A stretch of 8,989 nucleotides of DNA from Burkholderiales bacterium (GTDB lineage: Bacteria; Pseudomonadota; Gammaproteobacteria; Burkholderiales; Burkholderiaceae_C), in the NCBI GenBank assembly GCA_028869035.1, contig JAGWTL010000101.1, positions 1-8,989 of the forward strand, read 5' to 3'. A program made the translations under genes and the position numbers. The notes under the pieces were generated by a model. It saw nothing but the letters and a program-made list of their open reading frames with translations. It did not search any database and was not told the DNA's origin. Positions 1 through 8,989 of this stretch are shown here, one piece after another (the first letter of the stretch is position 1; each line of letters starts with the position of its first letter).

Positions 1-602
1 CTGAGTCTTTCGATGCTCTAGTCCATGCCGTTATTGCCCAGTCTGCTTCTAAAACCATAGCGGTGAGTGACAAGGTGTTTCAAGACATCAGCGGCTTGGC
101 TTCCCCCGCCACCCTGGGCGCCGTGTTTGCACTGCCCGCTGCTGACCTGCAAGCCAGCGTGAACACCGTGGTGCTGGACCGCGTGCAAGATGCGGGCAAT
201 GTGGGTTCCATTCTGCGCAGCGCTGCGGGCTTTGGTTTTACGCAGGTTCTGGCCATCAAAGGTACCGCGGCCCTGTGGTCGCCCAAAGTCTTGCGCGCTG
301 GCATGGGGGCGCACTTTGGTTTGCGCCTGCTCGAAGGTTTGGAGGACAAGGACCTGGATGGCTTGGATCTGCCTTGGCTGGTGACCAGTTCGCACCAGGG
401 CGAGTTCATCCATCGCCAATCCTTGCCTAAGCCCTGTGCCTGGGTGATGGGCCACGAAGGGCAGGGTGTCAGCCCAGCCTTGATGGCGCGTGCCAGCCAG
501 TTCGTGCGCATAGCCCAGCCCGGGGGTGAGGAGTCGCTCAATGTGGCTGCGGCGGCATCCATTTGCCTGCACGCCAGCGCGACCTTGGGCGCAACACCCT
601 AG
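1..602 (+). CDS. TrmH/SpoU-family RNA 2'-O-methyltransferase, 5'-truncated by the window edge
   Basis: This is probably an S-adenosylmethionine-dependent ribose 2'-O-methyltransferase of the SPOUT class acting on tRNA or rRNA; the exact target cannot be told. The reading frame is open from base 3 to the TAG at 600-602 (199 residues visible). The three SpoU motifs are present: N-x-G-x-x-x-R-S-A at nt 198-224, with the usual Asn and Arg; M-G-x-E-G-x-G at about 447-467; and the knot segment with E-S-L-N-V at about 531-545. A GTG at 63 could be taken as a start. The frame before it is open, however, and residues around 50-125 read like the end of the SpoU substrate-binding domain (I-A-V-S-D-K-V-F), so the real start lies upstream of the window. 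By eye, it uses more TTG/CTT leucine codons and T-ending codons than carAB. Family assignment is secure; substrate is unknown. Confidence 0.9.
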   Translation, partial: ESFDALVHAVIAQSASKTIAVSDKVFQDISGLASPATLGAVFALPAADLQASVNTVVLDRVQDAGNVGSILRSAAGFGFTQVLAIKGTAALWSPKVLRAGMGAHFGLRLLEGLEDKDLDGLDLPWLVTSSHQGEFIHRQSLPKPCAWVMGHEGQGVSPALMARASQFVRIAQPGGEESLNVAAAASICLHASATLGATP

Positions 603-604
603 GC

Positions 605-610
605 TATAAT
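605..610 (+). promoter_or_regulatory. Candidate -10 box of the carAB promoter
   Basis: A perfect TATAAT lies two bases after the methyltransferase stop codon, about 119 bp before the carA start. No good -35 is seen at 16-18 bp spacing: the nearest TTG-rich hexamer, TTGGGC at 585-590, is only 14 bp away. A sigma-70 promoter here would give a leader of roughly 110 nt. The position between two genes of different function makes a carAB promoter plausible, but the weak -35 means an activator or another start site may be used. Confidence 0.4.
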
Positions 611-718
611 CAAAAGCTAGTCTCAACCCGCCGCTCCCTCGCCTCGCCAGTTAAAAATACCTCACAAAGGCCCTTCAAAATGGGCTGGTGGGTGCTTGGG
701 TGCAGCCGCAACCTACCC

Positions 719-722
719 GGAG
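719..722 (+). promoter_or_regulatory. Ribosome binding site that fixes the carA start
   Basis: GGAG lies six bases before the GTG at 729. The frame stays open upstream to a TTG at 696, but that codon lacks a comparable site. The extra 11 residues it would add contain no CarA-like sequence, whereas the protein from 729 begins M-L-L-S-L-K as expected for CarA in this group. Confidence 0.75.
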
Positions 723-728
723 AACCCA

Positions 729-1902
729 GTGCTCTTGTCTCTCAAGGGAAATACCCCTCACGCCATCTTGGCGCTCGCAGACGGCACGGTCTTTCTCGGC
801 AATTCGATCGGAGCCACCGGCTCTACCGTCGGTGAAGTGGTGTTCAACACCGCCATCACCGGCTACCAGGAAATCCTCACCGACCCCAGCTACTGCCAGC
901 AGATCGTGACGCTCACGTATCCGCACATTGGCAACTATGGCGTCAATCCCGAGGACGTCGAGGCCGAGAAGATCCACGCTGCCGGCCTCATCATCAAAGA
1001 CCTGCCGCTGATCGCCAGCAATTTTCGCAGCCACCAGAGCCTGCACGAATACCTGCGCGACGGCAGTACGGTGGCGATTGCCAACATTGACACGCGCCGC
1101 CTCACCCGCCTGCTGCGCGACAAGGGCGCGCAAAACGGCGCCATCGTCGGCCTGGCCGCTGGCGAGGCGGTGACGCCCGAGCGCATTGCCGCTGCCGTCG
1201 CCGCCGCCCAGGCTGCGCCCGACATGAATGGCCTGGACCTGGCCAAGGTGGTGTCCACCACCCGCAGCTACACCTGGGACGAGACCGAATGGCAGCTCGG
1301 CCAGGGCTATGGCCAGCAGGGCACGCCGCGCTTCAAGGTCGTGGCCTATGACTTTGGCGTCAAGCGCAACATCCTGCGCATGTTGGCCGAACGCGGCTGC
1401 GCGCTCACCGTGGTGCCGGCGCAAACCCCGGCGGCCGAGGTGCTGGCCCTGAATCCGGACGGCATCTTCCTCTCCAACGGCCCGGGCGACCCGGCCGCCT
1501 GCGACTACGCCATTGCCGCCGTGCAGCAGATCTTGCACAGCGGCGTGCCCACCTTCGGCATCTGCCTGGGGCACCAGATCATGGCCCTGGCCGCAGGCGC
1601 CAAGACCTTCAAGATGGCCAACAGCCACCACGGCGCCAACCACCCGGTCAAAGACCTCGACAGCGGCCGCGTCAGCATCACCAGCCAGAACCACGGCTTT
1701 GCGGTGGACATGGTCACGCTGCCCGCGCACCTGCGCGCCACGCACGTGAGCCTGTTCGACGGCACGCTGCAGGGCCTGGCCCGCACCGACAAGCCGGCCT
1801 TCTGCTTCCAGGGCCACCCGGAAGCCTCGCCAGGCCCGCACGACATTGCCTACCTGTTCGACCGTTTCACCGCGCTGATGGAAAAGGCCAAGGAGAAGAA
1901 GA

Positions 1903-1910
<8 letters not shown>
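729..1910 (+). CDS. carA: Carbamoyl-phosphate synthetase, small (glutaminase) subunit
   Basis: CarA hydrolyses glutamine and channels the ammonia to CarB for carbamoyl phosphate synthesis, in the cytoplasm, feeding arginine and pyrimidine pathways. From GTG 729 the protein is 393 residues, close to the usual 380-390. The N-terminal CPSase small-subunit domain (about 1-150) contains G-Y-Q-E-I-L-T-D-P-S-Y and P-H-I-G-N-Y-G. The class I glutamine amidotransferase domain (about 195-390) carries the nucleophile Cys279 in G-I-C-L-G-H-Q and the His363/Glu365 pair in G-H-P-E-A, matching Cys269, His353 and Glu355 of E. coli. The start is chosen on the GGAG at 719-722. The last 8 bp overlap carB, indicating translational coupling and balanced subunit supply. 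No defect is seen. Confidence 0.97.
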
Positions 1911-5166
<3,256 letters not shown>

Positions 5167-5181
5167 TCTTCCGAACCCCCT

Positions 5182-5224
5182 GGGGCAGGCCCGCGCTACG
5201 CGCCGGTCTGCCCCCTTTACTTTT
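5182..5224 (+). terminator. Hairpin with T-rich tail after carB
   Basis: GGGGCAG at 5182-5188 pairs perfectly with CTGCCCC at 5208-5214. Pairing continues inward (one G-U pair, one C-C mismatch) to a stem of about 14 pairs closing on a tiny loop at 5197-5199. The tail 5216-5224 is T-rich but broken by A and C, so this is a plausible rho-independent terminator of moderate strength. It separates carAB from greA. It may alternatively be a processed or read-through hairpin, since I see no convincing separate greA promoter. Confidence 0.6.
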
Positions 5225-5245
5225 ACCTCTTAAGAACTCAGAGAC

Positions 5246-5722
5246 ATGGCCACCATTCCGATCACGACCCGTGGCGCCGAAAAGCTCAAGGCCGAATTGC
5301 ACCGTCTCAAGACGGTGGATCGCCCCGGGGTGATCAATGCCATTGCCGAGGCGCGCGCCCAGGGTGACCTCAGCGAAAACGCCGAATACGACGCTGCCAA
5401 GGACCGCCAGGGTTTCATCGAAGGCCGCATCCAGGAAATCGAGAGCAAGCTTTCAGCCTCCCAGGTCATCGACCCGGGCTCCATCGATGCCGGCGGCAAG
5501 GTGGTGTTCGGCGCCACCGTGGAACTGGAGGACGAATCCACCGGCGACGCGGTGACCTACCAGATCGTGGGTGAGGACGAGGCCGATCTCAAGCTGGGCC
5601 TGATCAACGTCGGCAGCCCCATCGCCCGCGCCCTGATCGGCAAGGAAGGGGGCGACACGGCCGAAGTGCAGGCGCCCGGGGGCGTCAAGCGCTACGAGAT
5701 CGTGGCCGTCAGCTACCGCTGA
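5246..5722 (+). CDS. greA: Transcript cleavage factor GreA
   Basis: GreA inserts its coiled coil into the RNA polymerase secondary channel and stimulates cleavage of backtracked RNA, rescuing stalled complexes. At 158 residues it matches the E. coli protein in length. The N-terminal coiled coil (about 1-75) has the acidic tip G-D-L-S-E-N-A-E-Y with Asp41 and Glu44 at the same positions as the functional residues of E. coli GreA. The C-terminal FKBP-like domain (about 80-158) contains the G-x-x-V-x-F-G-A-T-V-E-L and S-P-I-A-R-A-L-I-G-K segments. The ribosome binding site is weak (AGAG just before the ATG). It is followed after 17 bp by the DUF4149 gene, so the two are probably co-transcribed. 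Its -E-N-A-E-Y motif and length favour GreA over GreB. Confidence 0.97.
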   Translation: MATIPITTRGAEKLKAELHRLKTVDRPGVINAIAEARAQGDLSENAEYDAAKDRQGFIEGRIQEIESKLSASQVIDPGSIDAGGKVVFGATVELEDESTGDAVTYQIVGEDEADLKLGLINVGSPIARALIGKEGGDTAEVQAPGGVKRYEIVAVSYR

Positions 5723-5739
5723 AAACAGGACTCCGGCAC

Positions 5740-6159
5740 ATGCGCGTGATCCGTCAGCAATTGCCCTGGTGGGCCGCCGCCCTCTGGTGGGGTAGCCTGA
5801 CGACCATCGGTTTCCTGGTGGTGCCGCTGCTGTTCGCACATCTACCCGGCACCATGGCCGGTACGCTGGCGGCCAGGTTCTTTACGGCGCAGACCTGGGT
5901 CTCCGTGGCCTGTACCCTGCTGCTCCTGCTGGCCTCACGTCCGCAAGAGGGGGAGGAGGGCGCCCATCCCTTGCACGCCGCCCGGCTGCTCGTCATCGGG
6001 GGCCTGCTGCTGGCCCTGCTGGCGGAATTCGCAGTGGCGCCGCGCATCGTGGCGCGGGAGAACCTGGCGATCTGGCACCGTATCGGCAGTGCCATGTACT
6101 TCTTGCAGTGGGTGTGTGCCGCCCTGACTTTCTGGCGGCTGGGGAAACGTCAGGTCTGA
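5740..6159 (+). CDS. DUF4149 family small membrane protein
   Basis: This 139-residue protein of unknown function resembles the DUF4149 family, commonly found between greA and yhbY in Burkholderiales. Four hydrophobic helices are visible at about residues 10-31, 46-64, 80-100 and 113-133, with short charged loops between them (an E/G-rich loop near 68-75), so it is probably an inner-membrane protein. There is no cleavable signal peptide. AGGA at 5727-5730, 9 bp before the ATG, supports the start. Spacing of 17 bp from greA suggests one transcript. Its last 10 bp overlap the 3' end of the convergent yhbY gene. No catalytic residues are evident; the family name is from recognition of the pattern and context, not a search. 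Confidence 0.8.
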   Translation: MRVIRQQLPWWAAALWWGSLTTIGFLVVPLLFAHLPGTMAGTLAARFFTAQTWVSVACTLLLLLASRPQEGEEGAHPLHAARLLVIGGLLLALLAEFAVAPRIVARENLAIWHRIGSAMYFLQWVCAALTFWRLGKRQV

Positions 6160-6623
6160 CTGCGTTTCTTGACGCTGGTCTGCTTGGGTTTGGCCCGCTT
6201 GACCTTACCGCCGGATGTCAGGCGCTGGTTGCCCAGCACGCGCAGCACCTGGACCTCGGGGCGTTGACCGCCTCGTTTGCTGAACTTGAGGACCTTGACG
6301 TCGCGCGGGCCGGGCATGCGGTCCTCGTCCTCGGCGCGTTCTTTCTCCGGCTTGGGACGCCATAGCACCAGCAGCTTGCCGATGTGCTGAATGGGGGCCG
6401 CGCCGAGCTCCTCGGCCAGGGTCTGGAAGATGGTTTCGCGTGCGGTGCGGTCGTCCGAGAAGACGCGCACCTTGATCAGGCCGTGGGCCTTGAGGGCCGC
6501 GTCGGTTTCCTTCTGGACGGCGGCCGTCAGGCCGTCGTTGCCGATCATCACGACGGGGTCGAGGTGATGGGCTTCGGCACGGAATTCCTTGCGTTCGGCA
6601 GGGGTGAGTTGTATCGCTGGCAT
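6150..6623 (-). CDS. yhbY: YhbY/CRS1-YhbY (CRM) domain RNA-binding protein with C-terminal extension
   Basis: YhbY proteins bind pre-50S ribosomal particles and are thought to help large-subunit assembly. The protein has 157 residues, against 97 in E. coli. Residues about 4-90 form the CRM domain: L-T-P-A-E-R-K at the start, H-x-L-x-P-V-V-M-I-G at 20-28, the loop G-N-D-G-L-T at 28-33, L-I-K-V-R-V at 49-54 and the final strand I-G-K-L-L-V-L-W-R-P at 81-90. Residues 91-157 are an added low-complexity tail, acidic at first then strongly basic (K-x-K-R-x-K-P-K, K-K-R), likely disordered and RNA-contacting. The frame is open far upstream, but no ATG, GTG or TTG lies near before the chosen ATG, and the domain begins right there. 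No well-spaced Shine-Dalgarno is seen: a GGGGA lies about 11 bp before the ATG. Confidence 0.93.
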   Translation of the reverse strand: MPAIQLTPAERKEFRAEAHHLDPVVMIGNDGLTAAVQKETDAALKAHGLIKVRVFSDDRTARETIFQTLAEELGAAPIQHIGKLLVLWRPKPEKERAEDEDRMPGPRDVKVLKFSKRGGQRPEVQVLRVLGNQRLTSGGKVKRAKPKQTSVKKRSQT

Positions 6624-6629
6624 GTCGTT

Positions 6630-6635
6630 ATTATG
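6630..6635 (-). promoter_or_regulatory. Candidate -10 box for yhbY
   Basis: On the - strand CATAAT (5 of 6 to TATAAT) ends six bases before the yhbY ATG at 6623. If used, transcription would begin at or next to the start codon and give a leaderless or nearly leaderless mRNA. No convincing -35 is found 16-18 bp upstream, so the call is tentative. Confidence 0.3.
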
Positions 6636-6657
6636 TCCCCTGCCGGCGCGTTGCGCC

Positions 6658-6680
6658 TTGACTTTGCGATGCAAAGTTAG
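6658..6680. repeat. Palindrome in the yhbY-rlmE intergenic region
   Basis: ACTTTGC at 6661-6667 and GCAAAGT at 6671-6677 form a perfect 7-bp inverted repeat around GAT, extendable by about three pairs that include G-U wobbles. The left arm overlaps a TTGACT at 6658-6663 that resembles a sigma-70 -35 for rlmE, although no good -10 follows at 16-18 bp. It could be an operator or a hairpin in the transcript; no factor can be named. Confidence 0.5.
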
Positions 6681-6688
6681 CCTGCGAC

Positions 6689-6714
6689 GCAACCGGCGTA
6701 GCCGGTTGTCCCCC
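6689..6714. repeat. Palindrome with one-sided C-rich flank before rlmE
   Basis: AACCGGC at 6691-6697 and GCCGGTT at 6701-6707 are perfect inverted arms around GTA, extended by C-G and G-U pairs at 6690/6708 and 6689/6709. The right arm continues into TGTCCCCC while the left does not mirror it. The core GCGTAGC is the reverse complement of the GCTACGC core in the hairpin after carB, and the right flanks of both are similar, so it may be a degenerate member of an interspersed palindromic repeat family. The hairpin ends about 17 bp before the rlmE start codon. Confidence 0.5.
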
Positions 6715-6725
6715 TGAAAGAGAAA

Positions 6726-7394
6726 ATGAAAGTCAACACCAAGAGCAAGAAGGTCAACAAGGCCTGGCTCAACGACCACGTCAACGATACCTACGTCAAG
6801 CTGGCGCAGAAGGAAGGGTATCGGGCGCGGGCGGCCTACAAGCTCAAGGAAATCGACGAAACCCTGCGCCTGGTCAAACCCGGCCAGGTGGTGGTGGACC
6901 TGGGCTGCGCGCCCGGCGCCTGGAGCCAGTACCTGCGCCGTCGCATGGCGCCGGGCGGGGCGGCGGTGGGCGAGCTCAAGGGCAGCATCATCGGCCTGGA
7001 CCTGCTGCCCATGGAACCCATCGAGGGCGTGCAGTACCTCCAGGGCGACTTTGGCGAGCCCGAGATGCTGGCCCGGCTGGAAGCGCTGCTGCAGGGCCGC
7101 CAGGCCGACGTGGTGGTCTCCGACATGGCACCCAATCTCTCGGGCGTGTCTTCGGTCGATGCGGCCCGGATGGAGCATCTGATCGAGCTGGCCATCGACT
7201 TCTGCCAGCACCATCTCAAGCCCCCGGGGGCCCTGGTGGCCAAGGTCTTCCACGGCCGTGGTTACGAAGAGATCATCCAGCGTTTCCGGGCGAATTTCCA
7301 GACCGTCAAGGCCATCAAACCCAAGGCCTCGCGCGACCGTTCATCAGAAACCTTTCTGGTCGGTCTGGGTCTGAAGCAGCAGCCTGCCGCCTGA
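6726..7394 (+). CDS. rlmE: 23S rRNA 2'-O-ribose methyltransferase RlmE (FtsJ/RrmJ)
   Basis: RlmE methylates the 2'-OH of U2552 in the A loop of 23S rRNA during late 50S assembly, using S-adenosylmethionine. The protein has 222 residues (E. coli 209). The SAM-binding motif D-L-G-C-A-P-G-A-W-S-Q spans 58-68. The catalytic K-D-K-E set is complete: Lys39 in A-Y-K-L-K-E, Asp133 in S-D-M-A-P-N, Lys173 in A-K-V-F-H-G and Glu208 in S-S-E-T-F. The N-terminal 25 residues are lysine/asparagine-rich, fitting rRNA contact. A short insertion (about residues 77-86) lies between the SAM motif and the next strand. The start is supported by a purine-rich GAAAGAGAAA and by the family N-terminus; the Shine-Dalgarno is weak. 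Divergent from yhbY, with ftsH downstream on the same strand as in many Proteobacteria. Confidence 0.97.
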   Translation: MKVNTKSKKVNKAWLNDHVNDTYVKLAQKEGYRARAAYKLKEIDETLRLVKPGQVVVDLGCAPGAWSQYLRRRMAPGGAAVGELKGSIIGLDLLPMEPIEGVQYLQGDFGEPEMLARLEALLQGRQADVVVSDMAPNLSGVSSVDAARMEHLIELAIDFCQHHLKPPGALVAKVFHGRGYEEIIQRFRANFQTVKAIKPKASRDRSSETFLVGLGLKQQPAA

Positions 7395-7400
7395 GCAGGC
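7382..7400 (+). other. Small hairpin across the rlmE stop codon
   Basis: GCCTGC at 7382-7387 pairs perfectly with GCAGGC at 7395-7400 around a 7-nt loop that contains the TGA stop. There is no T-tract after it, so it is not a rho-independent terminator. A second minor stem, CGGG/CCCG at 7409-7420, follows. These may slow or stabilise the transcript end; function is uncertain. Confidence 0.35.
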
Positions 7401-7495
7401 CCGATCGCCGGGAAAGCCCGCATTTATGTGTGAAATCGGCGGCAAATCCCATGCAGAACCCATGGCTGTAGCCGACCATATCAATGGGGGCCAGG

Positions 7496-7527
7496 CTTGA
7501 ACGCCTAAAATGGCTACAAGCTATGTT
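7496..7527 (+). promoter_or_regulatory. Candidate ftsH promoter elements
   Basis: The 162-bp rlmE-ftsH gap holds a TAAAAT at 7506-7511 (5 of 6 to the -10 consensus) without a matching -35. It also holds a CTTGAA at 7496-7501 whose overlapping TTGAAC could serve as a -35 for TATGTT at 7522-7527 at 19-bp spacing. CTTGAA also resembles the -35 half of a heat-shock sigma-32 promoter, but no CCCCAT-type -10 follows. The gap suggests ftsH has its own start site in addition to any read-through from rlmE. Confidence 0.3.
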
Positions 7528-7546
7528 TTTCCCTGGCATCCCTACT

Positions 7547-7550
7547 GGAG
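7547..7550 (+). promoter_or_regulatory. Ribosome binding site that fixes the ftsH start
   Basis: GGAG lies six bases before the TTG at 7557. The frame from this TTG begins M-N-N-Q-W-F-S-K, the N-terminus expected of FtsH in this group. The next in-frame ATG is beyond the first membrane helix, so an ATG-only start search would miss the true beginning. Confidence 0.8.
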
Positions 7551-7556
7551 TTGCAC

Positions 7557-8989
<1,433 letters not shown>

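Larger units (their letters stand above)
603..728 (+). other. carA leader region
   Basis: This 126-bp untranslated stretch holds the TATAAT box, a weak hairpin (GGCCC at 669-673 with GGGCT at 682-686, 8-nt loop) and an ATG at 680 with an AAAGG at 666-670 in front of it. That ATG opens a 51-codon frame out of phase with carA and overlapping it. No T-tract attenuator of the E. coli pyrBI type and no recognisable riboswitch are seen. Confidence 0.45.

Noticed and set aside
63..602. GTG at 63 as the true start of the methyltransferase
   Set aside because: The frame is open to the left edge and the residues just before GTG fit the family's substrate-binding domain; no ribosome binding site precedes it.
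696..728. TTG at 696 as the carA start (11 extra residues)
   Set aside because: The GTG at 729 has a GGAG at ideal spacing and gives the expected N-terminus; the extra residues do not look like CarA.
6624..7253. Extending yhbY upstream to a 367-residue protein reaching across rlmE
   Set aside because: The added part is antisense to rlmE and has no domain; the CRM domain begins at the ATG at 6623.
7474..7500. A CCCCCATTGAT on the - strand resembling a sigma-32 -10
   Set aside because: No CTTGAA-like -35 lies upstream of it on that strand, and no gene reads in that direction there.

Overview
The window is about 9 kb of GC-rich bacterial chromosome carrying housekeeping genes, seven of them on the + strand and one on the - strand. 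The order carA-carB-greA-(DUF4149 membrane protein)-yhbY(reverse)-rlmE-ftsH is a conserved neighbourhood in Burkholderiales (Betaproteobacteria). The protein sequences, especially CarB, FtsH and the short four-helix DUF4149 protein between greA and yhbY, fit a Comamonadaceae-like organism. The family is an inference from gene order and remembered sequence resemblance; I cannot name a genus.

Layout: (1) 1-602 is the 3' two-thirds or so of a TrmH/SpoU-type RNA methyltransferase that starts before the window. (2) 603-728 is a leader with a perfect TATAAT box and a strong ribosome binding site in front of a GTG start. (3) 729-5166 is carA-carB, overlapping by 8 bp, for the two subunits of carbamoyl-phosphate synthetase. 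(4) A GC-rich hairpin with a T-rich tail follows carB. (5) greA (5246-5722) and a small DUF4149 membrane protein (5740-6159) are 17 bp apart. (6) yhbY runs the other way (6623-6150), and its 3' end overlaps that of the membrane protein gene by 10 bp. (7) A 102-bp divergent intergenic region holds two compact palindromes. (8) rlmE (6726-7394) and, after a 162-bp gap, ftsH (from a TTG at 7557, running off the right edge).

Functionally, carAB makes carbamoyl phosphate for arginine and pyrimidine synthesis. The rest of the window leans toward RNA and protein quality: a tRNA/rRNA-type methyltransferase, the transcript-cleavage factor GreA, a ribosome-assembly protein (YhbY), the 23S rRNA 2'-O-methyltransferase RlmE, and the membrane protease FtsH. 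All full-length genes look intact with their key residues present. No RNA genes, insertion sequences, phage genes, CRISPR arrays, toxin-antitoxin or defence genes are visible, and I do not see a novel multi-gene system. The items worth a second look are small: a possible overlapping upstream ORF before carA, a short CarB loop insertion, an overlapping convergent gene pair with no terminator, a -10-like box next to the yhbY start codon, and a possibly degenerate repeat element shared between two intergenic regions.
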